Source: a virus. From it: 23,611 nt of DNA. A program made the translations under genes and the position numbers. The stretch spans positions 1-23,611 of the IMG/VR virus record IMGVR_UViG_3300005529_000671; one strand, written 5' to 3'. The notes under the pieces were generated by a model, which saw only the letters and a list, made by a program, of their open reading frames with translations, did no database searches and had not been told where the DNA came from. Of the stretch, positions 1 to 7,349 are shown piece after piece. The stretch's first letter is position 1; every line of letters starts with the position of its first letter.

Positions 1-1
1 T

Positions 2-1546
2 TCGGAGGAGGATCCGACTCAGCGCACTGCGTGGTCTGAGACCCCTCGAGTCTCGATCGTCGATGACTTCGGATTGGTCAAGGGTGATTTCCTGTCGATC
101 ACCGGAATGACGCAGCAGGACCGCATCCTCGCGCTCATCGCAAAGCGCACAGGAGAGGAGATCGACCTCGATCAGTTAGGGGTCTGCCGAGACCCGTATG
201 ACGTTGAGCAGGGGGTCATGGAGAAGTTTCGCGCGGGCCTCACGTTGGGGACCAATCAGTTCGAGAGCGCTGGCGTCGTCTCCTTCCTCAAGGCGGCGCA
301 GCCACAGTCGCTCGTCGATCTCACTGCCATCAACGCGCTCTATCGACCAGGGCCGATGGGCTCAGGCGGTCATCACACCTATGCCAAGCGACGTACGGGG
401 CAGGAGACCTACGAGCTGCCGATGGCACTCGAGCCGGTCCTCGCTGACACCTTCGGGAGTCTCTGCTTCCAAGAGCAGATCATGGAGCTGTTCGAGGTTC
501 TCGTTGGCTACACGGCTGCTCAGGCTGACGATGTCCGTAAGGAGATCGACAAGCTCAACCGCGGTAAGAGCGACCAGGGTCGCATCCGCTTGGCCCAGCG
601 CAAGGACGAGTTCATCGAACACGCTGCGAAGATCGTCGGGCAGGAGAATGCCGAGCGGCTCTGGACGGAGATCCTTCCCTACACCGGCTATTCGTTCAAT
701 CGCCCCCATGCGGCCGGCTACAGCCTCCAGGCGTACCAGGACATGTGGTTGAAGGTCCACTATCCGGCCGACTTCTATGCCGTCCTGATGTCGCTCGAAT
801 CCAAGAAGGCGCCGAGGGCGATCAAGGAGGCGGCGTATTTTGGGATGTCCGTGGTGGGCCCAGACGTCAACCTTTCGCAGCGGGACTTCACAGTCGATGT
901 CAGCTCGAACACGATCCGCTACGGACTCGAGGCGATCCACGGTGTGGGCGAGTCAGCTGCGGCCCAGGTGATCGAGAAAGCGCCTTACGATTCAGTCGAG
1001 CACTTCGACATGGTCCACTCGGTCAAGTACAGCAAGTGCAACAAAGGCCATCGCAAGGCGCTGCTCGAGGCCGGCGCGCTCGATTCTCTCGGTGCTCGGT
1101 CGACGTGGTCAGAGACCGAGAAGGCAACCACCGAGGTCCAGCGTCTGAAGATCGCGCTGCGGCCTGGCGGGACCTTCGGCGAGCACGAGCTCTATATCCA
1201 GTCGTGCGCGCACTCTCAGGATGAGCTCGAGGAACTTCAGGATGGCGATGCTTGTGTGGTCGCCGGCGTCATCGACGAGATCAAGCCACTCGTCACCAAG
1301 CGCGGACGCAATCCGGGGCAGCACATGGGGCGCCTGACACTGCGCTTTGGCCTCGACACCTTCTCGGTCACCCTGTTCCCGGCGCCGTATGCCGAGCATT
1401 TGCATCTACTCCAAGAGGGAGCGAAGATCATCGTTCGCGGCAAGGTCGACGATCGCGGCCAGGTCATTGGCCTAGCGATCATGGACATCGACAGTTTCAT
1501 CGCTTCGCAGCGTGAAGAAGCCGAGCCACATCTGGCTGCCGCTTAG
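2..1546 (+). CDS. dnaE: DNA polymerase III alpha subunit (DnaE-like), C-terminal part, 5' end cut by window
   Basis: Replicative DNA polymerase of the bacterial C family, presumably copying the phage genome. The frame is open from base 2, so the gene starts outside the window; a TTG at 74 is only an internal Leu. Seen in order: GLVKGDFLS, which matches the DnaE segment holding the third catalytic Asp (GLVKFDFLG in E. coli); NQFESAG and ALYRPGPMGSG, the fingers motifs; CFQEQIMELFEVLVGYT; YSFNRPHAAGYSLQAYQ with the conserved N-x-x-HAA; then a helix-hairpin-helix-like EAIHGVGESAA, and an OB-fold-like end (VVAGVIDEIKPLVTKRG). The PHP domain and the first two catalytic Asp lie upstream. It ends in TAG, 29 bases before the recA-like gene, so the two are probably co-transcribed. 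Family assignment is secure; whether the full-length protein is active cannot be judged. Confidence 0.9.
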   Translation, partial: SEEDPTQRTAWSETPRVSIVDDFGLVKGDFLSITGMTQQDRILALIAKRTGEEIDLDQLGVCRDPYDVEQGVMEKFRAGLTLGTNQFESAGVVSFLKAAQPQSLVDLTAINALYRPGPMGSGGHHTYAKRRTGQETYELPMALEPVLADTFGSLCFQEQIMELFEVLVGYTAAQADDVRKEIDKLNRGKSDQGRIRLAQRKDEFIEHAAKIVGQENAERLWTEILPYTGYSFNRPHAAGYSLQAYQDMWLKVHYPADFYAVLMSLESKKAPRAIKEAAYFGMSVVGPDVNLSQRDFTVDVSSNTIRYGLEAIHGVGESAAAQVIEKAPYDSVEHFDMVHSVKYSKCNKGHRKALLEAGALDSLGARSTWSETEKATTEVQRLKIALRPGGTFGEHELYIQSCAHSQDELEELQDGDACVVAGVIDEIKPLVTKRGRNPGQHMGRLTLRFGLDTFSVTLFPAPYAEHLHLLQEGAKIIVRGKVDDRGQVIGLAIMDIDSFIASQREEAEPHLAAA

Positions 1547-1557
1547 CGACATATGTC
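1546..1557 (+). repeat. Copy 1 of dispersed 12-mer GCGAYATATGTC (C variant)
   Basis: GCGACATATGTC begins on the last base of the dnaE stop codon and lies in the short gap before the recA-like gene. Its core GACATATGTC is a perfect palindrome. This is the only copy outside coding sequence. Confidence 0.6.
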
Positions 1558-1575
1558 AGAGAGGAACCCAAACAT

Positions 1576-2715
1576 ATGCCTATAGACCCTTCGCTCCTCG
1601 ACCGGGACATGGAAATTATCCGTCAGCGCCGCGGGCCCGACATGATTCGCATGGGCAATCAGACGGTGCCGAGAGTGCGGATACCGCTGCCATTCCCGAC
1701 ACTCATGCGGATCACGTCGGGAGGGATCCCGGTGGGTGCCGTCACGCGCATTTATGGCAGCCCGAGCGGCGGCAAGACACAGCTCGCCTATTGGATCATG
1801 GCTTGTGCGCAGCAGTTCCGACACCCTCGATTCCCCAACGGGTTGAAGTGCTGCTACTGGAACGTGGAGGGGCAGTACGACGAGGCGTACGTGCGCTCGA
1901 TCGGAGTCGATACCGACGAGCTCGTCCTGATGGAGACCGACGTCATCGAGGACATCGCGGAATCGCTCGAGCTCTTGCTTGCTTCCATCCACCTTCACGT
2001 CATCGACTCGGCCAGCTTCGCGACGCCGGCGGATGAGCTAGCGGCCAAGCCTGGTGACTGGTCAGCGCGCGCTCTCCATGCTCGAGCTTGGAAGCGAGCG
2101 ATCAATCGCATCCACCACCGGATGGACAAGAGCTCGAACGTCCTGATCGTGATCGACCATGAGACACAGGACATGTCGGGTAACACCGAGCCACTCTCGG
2201 GCAAGCGCATGGCCTATCGCTCCGATCTCTCGATTCAGCTCTCCCGCGGGTCGTGGCTCTACTACGACCAGCACGGCGAGCTTGTGACCAACGACGAGCT
2301 CAAGGAAAAGAGCAAGCACGGCTACGGAGCGTCGGGAGTGCGTGAGGCCGACGGCTCCGAGATCACAGTGCGGATCCCGAAGTCTCGTGTCTGCCGGCCG
2401 CTACGCACCGGCAAGATGCGCCTCGACCTGCACAAGATGCGCTTCGATACCGCTTTCGAGCTGGCCGAGCATGCCAAGTTCATGGACATCAACGGCCAGC
2501 CGGCACATCGAACCGGCCTCCCACCGCTTGCGCCAGCGCATGGCACGTGGTATTGGCTCCCGGGCTACACCACCGACGGACGTCGCAAGAGCAATTGGTC
2601 CTGGGATGAGAAGGATGTCGTCAAGGCACATGGGATGCGAGGACTGCGGACGGCGATTGCGGCTGACGAGCGGCTTCAGAGCTTCATCCTCGAGACGATG
2701 CTCAAGGAGGGTTGA
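1576..2715 (+). CDS. recA: RecA-type recombinase/ATPase
   Basis: Probable strand-exchange recombinase of the RecA/UvsX kind, 379 residues. Walker A is GSPSGGKT at residues 61-68 and Walker B is LHVIDS at about 140-145 with Asp144. The segment NVEGQYDEAY (from residue 96) sits where RecA has its catalytic Glu in DAEHALD. A stretch around NVLIVIDH...AYRSDLSIQLSRGS corresponds to the core strands after the DNA-binding loops. The ATG at 1576 follows GAGAGGA about ten bases upstream. It lies directly after dnaE and ahead of a run of small genes containing a Cas4-like nuclease, a typical phage replication/recombination neighbourhood. The sequence is diverged from cellular RecA, and a KaiC/DnaB-like P-loop ATPase is the main alternative; the RecA layout is favoured. 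Confidence 0.82.
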   Translation: MPIDPSLLDRDMEIIRQRRGPDMIRMGNQTVPRVRIPLPFPTLMRITSGGIPVGAVTRIYGSPSGGKTQLAYWIMACAQQFRHPRFPNGLKCCYWNVEGQYDEAYVRSIGVDTDELVLMETDVIEDIAESLELLLASIHLHVIDSASFATPADELAAKPGDWSARALHARAWKRAINRIHHRMDKSSNVLIVIDHETQDMSGNTEPLSGKRMAYRSDLSIQLSRGSWLYYDQHGELVTNDELKEKSKHGYGASGVREADGSEITVRIPKSRVCRPLRTGKMRLDLHKMRFDTAFELAEHAKFMDINGQPAHRTGLPPLAPAHGTWYWLPGYTTDGRRKSNWSWDEKDVVKAHGMRGLRTAIAADERLQSFILETMLKEG

Positions 2716-2739
2716 CCCGACCAAGCAACCTGATAGGGT
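2712..2739 (+). promoter_or_regulatory. Sigma70-type promoter, leaderless geometry
   Basis: TTGACC (2712-2717), a 16-base spacer, and TAGGGT (2734-2739). The -35 overlaps the recA TGA stop. Seven bases separate the -10 from the ATG at 2747, so the predicted start point falls at or next to the start codon. AGGG in the -10 could also serve as a Shine-Dalgarno sequence if transcription comes from upstream. Confidence 0.55.
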
Positions 2740-2746
2740 TCTCGGC

Positions 2747-2935
2747 ATGAGAGGAGCACGCAACCATCGCCAGATGTACTTCGCGCCCGAGCGCAGGCGA
2801 GCTCTGTGCCGCATCCAGCAGGAAGATGAGCACCTGATTCCGCGGGATCCCACCAGGACAGAGATCCTTGGTCTCATCGCCGGGATCGTGATCGTTGTCG
2901 CTCTCCTCCTGCTACTCAAGGTCGCGGTCGGGTGA
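2747..2935 (+). CDS. Small single-pass membrane protein, unknown function
   Basis: A 62-residue protein not assigned to a family. The N-terminal 35 residues are basic and hydrophilic (RGARNHRQMYFAPERRRA), followed by one clear membrane helix at about residues 40-57 (ILGLIAGIVIVVALLLLL). The positive charge lies N-terminal to the helix, suggesting a cytoplasmic N-terminus. The ATG was chosen because it sits seven bases after a good TTGACC/TAGGGT promoter and its stop overlaps the next GTG start (GTGA). It opens an operon-like run of short genes. A phage membrane protein acting on the host envelope or anchoring replication would fit, but nothing in the sequence proves a role. Confidence 0.65.
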   Translation: MRGARNHRQMYFAPERRRALCRIQQEDEHLIPRDPTRTEILGLIAGIVIVVALLLLLKVAVG

Positions 2936-3171
2936 TCCTCGGTCTCTATCTCGTCGGCCGCGCGATGGCCTGGGTGTTCATGTTGATGCTGATGGCCTTC
3001 ATGCTCATCGTCTGGCTCATCTGGCAGCTGCTGCGCATGGTTGGGTTCTTACTGGTGCAGCCCGAGACCTGGGCACCTCGACACGAGCAAGAAGCGCGAC
3101 GGCGCCAGCGCTCACCCAACACGCACACAGGCCCGCGCAACGAGCGTCTCTTCTACTCGAGTCGCCGATGA
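2932..3171 (+). CDS. Small membrane protein, unknown function
   Basis: A 79-residue protein. Residues about 4-44 are strongly hydrophobic (AMAWVFMLMLMAFMLIVWLI and onward), enough for one long or two short closely spaced membrane helices. The tail is basic and hydrophilic (ARRRQRSPNTHTGPRNERLF). The GTG start overlaps the preceding TGA by four bases and the end overlaps the next ATG (ATGA), arguing for translational coupling. Met/Leu/Trp-rich helices like this are common in small actinophage membrane proteins of unknown role. A holin function cannot be excluded, but the gene lies far from the lysis cassette. Confidence 0.65.
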   Translation: MILGLYLVGRAMAWVFMLMLMAFMLIVWLIWQLLRMVGFLLVQPETWAPRHEQEARRRQRSPNTHTGPRNERLFYSSRR

Positions 3172-3494
3172 GCGAAGCGACTTCCGAGCAGGCTGGGGGC
3201 AAAGTGTTCGTTGATGTAGAGCTTGCTGACGGCTCAGTCAAGACCATCGAAGGAAGACACAACGCGGACGGAACCGACTACTTCGAGCTTCCTCCCGACA
3301 TGGCTATCACTGCGATCAGGTGGAAGCCACGCGCACCCTTCGCTCTAGATGACGTTGCTCGAGAGCATCAGTTACGTCTCGCAACCTATATCGAGGAACG
3401 ACTTGCGGAGATCATCGGCAACGAGCTACCCAAAGCAATTTGGCGAGAGGTCGATCAGTTCTTCATCGGGCTTCGTAGAGAAGGGCAGACGTGA
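3168..3494 (+). CDS. Hypothetical protein, 108 residues
   Basis: No family recognised. The N-terminal half looks beta-rich (KVFVDVELADGSVKTIEGRH); the C-terminal half is probably helical with aromatic residues (ATYIEERLAEIIGNELPKAI). There is no signal peptide and no membrane segment, so it is probably a soluble cytoplasmic protein. The ATG overlaps the preceding TGA (ATGA) and the stop overlaps the following GTG (GTGA), so it belongs to the same coupled run of small genes. The start is well supported by this overlap. Confidence 0.7.
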   Translation: MSEATSEQAGGKVFVDVELADGSVKTIEGRHNADGTDYFELPPDMAITAIRWKPRAPFALDDVAREHQLRLATYIEERLAEIIGNELPKAIWREVDQFFIGLRREGQT

Positions 3495-3706
3495 GAGGCA
3501 TGACGCCCTCCGAGCAAAATTACAGTGCCGAGCAGTTCGAGAAGGACTACGCCGAGCGGTCCGGTGTGACTGTTGAATGGCTGCGCGAGCAGGGTCGGGT
3601 CGTTCGTCCGTGTGATTGCGGCGAGGACTGCTGCGATGGCTGGCAGATGGTCAGCCGGGAGCGAGCTGCGGACATTGATGATCCGACGAAGCCGTGGGTG
3701 CGGTGA
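3491..3706 (+). CDS. Small Cys-rich protein, possible metal binding
   Basis: A 71-residue protein with a cluster RPCDCGEDCCDGWQM at about residues 39-53. Four Cys within eight residues suggest zinc or another metal, or a redox role. The N-terminus is helical and acidic (SAEQFEKDYAERSGVTVEWL). The GTG at 3491 overlaps the previous stop; an in-frame ATG at 3500 is an alternative start three codons later. The phrase VEWLREQGRVVRPCDCG resembles short zinc-binding proteins often annotated as hypothetical in actinophages. Function unknown. Confidence 0.65.
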   Translation: MRGMTPSEQNYSAEQFEKDYAERSGVTVEWLREQGRVVRPCDCGEDCCDGWQMVSRERAADIDDPTKPWVR

Positions 3707-3921
3707 CGCTCGTGAGTCAAAGCAACTGGTCGGGGTCGTCAAACCTCACGGTCTATCCAAACGGAACGTATGCGACTGGCTGGTCGCGGACGCTTCCGAT
3801 GTGCCTTGGCCCGCAAGGACCGCTGAGCCGCATTCAGTACCGACTTTGGGGGTCTGGTCATCACTGGCTTGGGAACTGTGTCTCCAGCGTTCGGTACTGG
3901 CTTTGGAGGGCCTGTCGGTGA
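3703..3921 (+). CDS. Doubtful small ORF, 72 residues
   Basis: The GTG at 3703 overlaps the preceding TGA in the GTGA style used throughout this operon, and of the three plus frames this one shows the strongest third-position GC bias in its first part. The product would be Trp/Ser/Gly-rich (SQSNWSGSSNLTVYPNGTYA at residues 5-24), unlike its neighbours and without a recognisable family. Its second half runs through the imperfect repeats at 3833-3909, where another frame (from 3827, no usable start) reads as a Gly/Phe-rich peptide. The region may hold a real small gene, a frameshifted gene, or mostly non-coding sequence. Confidence 0.35.
   Translation: MTLVSQSNWSGSSNLTVYPNGTYATGWSRTLPMCLGPQGPLSRIQYRLWGSGHHWLGNCVSSVRYWLWRACR
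3833..3909 (+). repeat. Imperfect direct repeats around ACTGGCTTTGG
   Basis: Two 20-base copies, at 3833-3852 and 3890-3909, match at 16 of 20 positions (TTCRGTACYGRCTTTGGRGG). A third, weaker copy (CACTGGCTTGGGAAC) lies between them. They fall where no frame is convincingly coding. They could be remnants of a repetitive protein or protein-binding sites. Confidence 0.5.
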
Positions 3922-3954
3922 CGCTTCCACGCAATCTCATCAGTATTTGATCCA

Positions 3955-5082
3955 GTGGGTATAGGCCGAGAAGATCTCTGGCGACTACTCGCCGAAGCTC
4001 CGGGGCCAGTCGTGGCTCCGATGCTGATGAATGCCTACGAGCTCGAGCTGCATCGCGAATGGTCGCGCGGAGATCGCAGCCCGCACGGACACGCTTGGCA
4101 TACGAGCTTTCATGCTTCCGAGTTTCCGGCAGACGACCGGCTCTCCTGCGGACGCCTGGCGGTCTACAAGCTGCTCGATCCGCCGGCGGCAGAGCCTCGC
4201 AAGCCGTTCCTCGAGGCGTGGTTCGATCTCGGCAAGGACCTCGAACTTCAGTGGGTGCGCCGCTTCAATTCCTACGGTGTCTTGCTCTCAGCCGATCAGA
4301 CCGCAGGTGAGCAGTTCCAGACTGGCTTTGTCGACGAGACGCACTGGTTTACCGGCAGTTCCGATGCGATCGTGCTCATCCCCGAGCGCCGTCAAGCTCA
4401 CTGCGTCGAGGTCAAGACGACCTCGCACGAGAAGGTGCTGAAGATGTTGTCCAGCAATGGGACAGATGTCCCACGACAGCATGCGAAGTACCTGCGACAG
4501 CTTGGCGCCTACATCGGGCTCGCGCACGAGGCTCCATTCGCACCACGCGTGACGATCTGTAAGACGAGCGGGGTCCTGGCGCGACCGATGTTCGGCAATC
4601 AGGACGACGAATGGCGTTGCTCCTTACAACGGAGTGGGTCTGATCGTCCTCACCCACTGCTACATGACGGCGAATGTGAGCTCGAGGTAGTCACGATCAT
4701 CCCGCCAGATGATGGCACCCTAATCTACAGCTCGCGTGAGGAGCCGCTCACTGTCGCTTCGTTTAGGGCTGTCTATGACCCGGCTTTCATGGCTGCCGGC
4801 CGCGAGCGATTGGCTCATTGGCGCGACGTCTTCCTCGAGGAGGGCATTCCCGAGCATCCTCACGAGGGTGCTCGAGCCAAGTGGAGCGTGGATCCATGCC
4901 AATACTGCGAGATGAAAGCCGAGATCTGTAAGCCGGACTATCAGAACAAGGTGGCTTCCCTGCGCGATAGCAACCTGATAGCTTACGCGCAGGGCATCGA
5001 CCCAAGCTGGAGCTACGAAGAAAGGCGCAAAGCCGTGCTAGAGCGGTGGGACGCCCTACGAGAGGAGACGACCACGGTATGA
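3955..5082 (+). CDS. PD-(D/E)XK nuclease with Cas4/AddB-type Fe-S cysteines
   Basis: Probable DNA exonuclease of the RecB/Cas4 superfamily, 375 residues. Nuclease motifs seen: Asp137 in FTGSSDAIVL, Glu152-Val-Lys154 in HCVEVKTTS, and a QxxxY-type motif (Gln182, Tyr186 in YLRQLGAYIG). Four cysteines are placed as in Fe-S cluster nucleases: Cys65 (RLSCGRLAVYK) before the nuclease core, and Cys315, Cys318, Cys325 (CQYCEMKAEIC) after it. In the family the cluster holds the fold together around the nuclease domain. The GTG at 3955 is the only start codon after the upstream in-frame stop, other than GTG 4012 and ATG 4021 further in; no good Shine-Dalgarno sequence is visible. It overlaps the next gene (ATGA). 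With RecA nearby, a role in end-resection or recombination is inferred. Confidence 0.82.
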   Translation: MGIGREDLWRLLAEAPGPVVAPMLMNAYELELHREWSRGDRSPHGHAWHTSFHASEFPADDRLSCGRLAVYKLLDPPAAEPRKPFLEAWFDLGKDLELQWVRRFNSYGVLLSADQTAGEQFQTGFVDETHWFTGSSDAIVLIPERRQAHCVEVKTTSHEKVLKMLSSNGTDVPRQHAKYLRQLGAYIGLAHEAPFAPRVTICKTSGVLARPMFGNQDDEWRCSLQRSGSDRPHPLLHDGECELEVVTIIPPDDGTLIYSSREEPLTVASFRAVYDPAFMAAGRERLAHWRDVFLEEGIPEHPHEGARAKWSVDPCQYCEMKAEICKPDYQNKVASLRDSNLIAYAQGIDPSWSYEERRKAVLERWDALREETTTV

Positions 5083-6827
5083 GCACAAGCGCACCTGCAC
5101 CCGCGCCGGTCATGTTGTCCCAGGACCAGGCCGACAAGATCCTTCAGTACGCGATCGAGCACAGGATGTACGAAACGGGAGCCGAGGGCCTCTCCGCAGT
5201 CGATCCGCAGACGCGAATGAACGACGCGGCCACGCTTGCTTTCCAAGCCAAGCGAGCATTCGAGAACGGCAATCAGTCCGATGCCGTCAAGGAAGTCCTG
5301 TTCATCGCCGAGGTCGACATGAGCGCACCTCAGCAGCCCGCAGCAACTACTTCTGCTCCTGCGGCGCCAGCGGCAGCCCCGCCGACAAATGGCGCTTCGC
5401 AGTACGCGGGCCATTCCGTCGAGCAGCTCGAGCAAGCGCTTGAGGTCTTTCGCTCCTCACCACCCAACCCTGCCATCCAGGCCGAGATCCAGCAGATCGA
5501 GGCCGTGCTCGCCGAGAGGAGAGGAAGTGCGCAAGCCACGCCCGCACCGCAACCCCCACAAGAAGTCCCACCGGCACCACAGCCGCCAGCGCCGGCAGCA
5601 GCATCCGGGACGAGCGCTCCTGTTTCAGTTGGACAGCCAGCCGCACCTCCAGCCCCAGCCGCAGCAGAGCCCCACGTCCCGCCGCAGCCTGACGTCCTCC
5701 CGCCGATCCCGGGGCGCCCCAACCCAGGAGTCATCAGCCCAGGTGGCCAGCCTGACACGCCAGGTACGGCGGCGTTGGCGCCGGGAGCCGATGCCGGAAC
5801 AGTCCCAGGGTCTCAAGCTCCTCAGCCGGTCCCAGAAGGGAGTCAATCTCCCGCTCAGGCGCCTGCGCAAAATGGCGCGCGTCTTGACCTAGAGCGCCAG
5901 CTCACCTTCGAGATGATGCAGTCGTACGGTCTGACGGTCGAGAGCATCGGGACGCTTACCGACGATCAGCTGCGCTCGATCATCGCGAATCCTGATGGTC
6001 AGTCTCAGCCTGCTCCGGCTGCCGCTGCACCTCCAGCAGTATCACCCGAGCGCGAGTCGCTCGAGGCACAGGTCACCGGGCCGATGCTCAAGGCATGGGG
6101 TCGTGGACGCCGGGATGTGCCGTCTCTCAGTGATGATGATCTGCGAACGATGGTCGAAAACCCCGGGGGTCCGAGCAACCCCCAGGGACCTGCGACGGCA
6201 ACGGCGCCGGCAGTCCCTACCCCGACGCCACCAGCCCCGCAGGTTTCGTCACCGCAGCCGGAGGCGGCGGTGGCTACGCCGGAGCAGCCTCCCCAGCCCC
6301 CGGTGACGGCTGCTCCGGCACCTTCTGTCCCCGCTTCACGACCGCAGTCAGATGCTGGGCGCGTCGGCGAGGCGATGGAGATCATCCAGCGCGAGCACCT
6401 TCCCGTGCCACCCGACATCGAGGAGGTGTACCGGCTTCCGAATGATGTCTCGAAGGTGTCCGATGACGAGCTGCGATCACTGCACGCTCGAGCCCATGCT
6501 GTCGAGGCTCGTTGTAACTGGATCATCTCGGAGCAGTACGAGGACGAGATCGAAGACCTTGAGAAGCTCCTTCGTGACCGTGAGCGTCAGATTCGCCACG
6601 AGCTGCCGGACAAGGATCCCGAGGGCAAGAAGTGGACGAAGGTCGCGATCGAGGAGTTGGTGGCCAACGACCATCAGATCGTCGAGCTCCATGATCGGCT
6701 GAGGCTCGTGAAGCGCGATGTCGGCAAGATCAAGGTCATCCGTGACAATGCTCATCGTGACTGCGAGCGTCTCTCTCGGCAGTGGTCGATGAGGTTCCGT
6801 GAAGAGAACTTCTCGCCGACACGATGA
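5079..6827 (+). CDS. Pro/Ala-rich multidomain protein with duplicated module and coiled-coil C-terminus
   Basis: A 582-residue protein not assigned to a family. ATG 5079 overlaps the previous stop (ATGA), so it is preferred to the upstream in-frame GTG at 5046. Order of parts: a helical N-terminal domain (residues about 10-80, LSQDQADKILQYAIEHRMYE); a second helical patch (about 105-145); a long Pro/Ala/Gln linker; two copies of a roughly 40-residue module (L-E-x-Q-x-T...M...L-x-D-D-x-L-R...N-P-x-G); another Pro/Ala linker; and a charged helical C-terminus (about 425-582, EDEIEDLEKLLRDRERQIRH), likely coiled coil. The segment KVSDDELRSL in the C-terminal part echoes the module's LxDDxLR core. 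It looks like a scaffold tethering several partners. No catalytic motif was found, and there is no signal or membrane segment. Confidence 0.75.
   Translation: MSTSAPAPAPVMLSQDQADKILQYAIEHRMYETGAEGLSAVDPQTRMNDAATLAFQAKRAFENGNQSDAVKEVLFIAEVDMSAPQQPAATTSAPAAPAAAPPTNGASQYAGHSVEQLEQALEVFRSSPPNPAIQAEIQQIEAVLAERRGSAQATPAPQPPQEVPPAPQPPAPAAASGTSAPVSVGQPAAPPAPAAAEPHVPPQPDVLPPIPGRPNPGVISPGGQPDTPGTAALAPGADAGTVPGSQAPQPVPEGSQSPAQAPAQNGARLDLERQLTFEMMQSYGLTVESIGTLTDDQLRSIIANPDGQSQPAPAAAAPPAVSPERESLEAQVTGPMLKAWGRGRRDVPSLSDDDLRTMVENPGGPSNPQGPATATAPAVPTPTPPAPQVSSPQPEAAVATPEQPPQPPVTAAPAPSVPASRPQSDAGRVGEAMEIIQREHLPVPPDIEEVYRLPNDVSKVSDDELRSLHARAHAVEARCNWIISEQYEDEIEDLEKLLRDRERQIRHELPDKDPEGKKWTKVAIEELVANDHQIVELHDRLRLVKRDVGKIKVIRDNAHRDCERLSRQWSMRFREENFSPTR
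5883..6180 (+). repeat. Internal protein-module duplication
   Basis: Two copies, about 5883-6005 and 6060-6180, encode LDLERQLTFEMMQSYG...LTDDQLRSIIANPDGQS and LEAQVTGPMLKAWGRG...LSDDDLRTMVENPGGPS. The protein pattern is conserved while the DNA has diverged, so this is an old duplication. Confidence 0.7.
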
Positions 6828-7093
6828 GCCAGACTCAGACTAGATCTCGAGCTGACGACATTGTCTCCCGGCTGGCTGCGGAGTTCGCGGTGTCAGAGGA
6901 GCAGGCCAGGGCACTCGCTGATCCAAAGGTGGTCGAGCGCGTGGCGCGTGAGACGCCGCCGTCTGTTTCATCGATGCTCGGCAAGATCACAGGCACGATC
7001 ATCTGGCTTGTGATCCTGGCACCTGTGATCGCCTTCCTTGTGCGCCTATCCTTCTCCGCAGCCTCACACATGTGGGGCCTGGCGACCTTCTGA
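6824..7093 (+). CDS. Small membrane protein, unknown function
   Basis: An 89-residue protein. Residues 1-45 are soluble and helical (SRADDIVSRLAAEFAVSEEQ), resembling a small helical bundle or UBA-like fold, and residues about 56-74 form one membrane helix (TGTIIWLVILAPVIAFLVRL). The ATG overlaps the stop of the Pro/Ala-rich protein (ATGA), implying coupled translation and a possible working link, for example membrane recruitment. The stop is followed by a strong GAGGAGG for the next gene. No family recognised. Confidence 0.65.
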   Translation: MSQTQTRSRADDIVSRLAAEFAVSEEQARALADPKVVERVARETPPSVSSMLGKITGTIIWLVILAPVIAFLVRLSFSAASHMWGLATF

Positions 7094-7103
7094 GGAGGCG
7101 AGG

Positions 7104-7349
7104 ATGACCGCGGTGAATCCCGACGACGAGAACAAGACGACAGTAGTCGTGGACATCGGCATAGGTGGCCCTACGGCGATATATGTCGATCAACCCGTCG
7201 AAGATGTCAAGACGGCTCTGTCCACTGGCGAATACATCCACGGTGACTCCGGGATCGGCGAGGTACACGTCGAGAAGTCCGTCGTCAAGTACCTCCAGCG
7301 CGGCAGGCGCGAGGTGACTCGGCCGGCACCGGCCAACAGGCCGTCGTAG
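7104..7349 (+). CDS. Hypothetical protein, 81 residues
   Basis: A soluble protein, probably beta-rich (TTVVVDIGIGGPTAIYVDQP), with a basic C-terminus. No family recognised. The ATG at 7104 is supported by GAGGAGGCGAGG just upstream. It contains a copy of the dispersed 12-mer at 7176-7187, read as Ala-Ile-Tyr-Val. The next gene starts directly after its TAG. The fold suggests a small DNA- or protein-binding domain, but this is only a guess. Confidence 0.6.
   Translation: MTAVNPDDENKTTVVVDIGIGGPTAIYVDQPVEDVKTALSTGEYIHGDSGIGEVHVEKSVVKYLQRGRREVTRPAPANRPS
7176..7187 (+). repeat. Copy 2 of dispersed 12-mer GCGATATATGTC
   Basis: Exact copy inside the 81-residue hypothetical gene, read there as GCG ATA TAT GTC. 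ATA is a rare-looking Ile codon in a GC-rich genome, consistent with the DNA itself being under selection. Confidence 0.6.

Noticed and set aside
5330-5870. Gly/Ala/Arg-rich minus-strand reading frames opposite the Pro/Ala-rich protein
   Set aside because: They are mirror images of low-complexity Pro/Ala codons, with no ribosome site or family signal.
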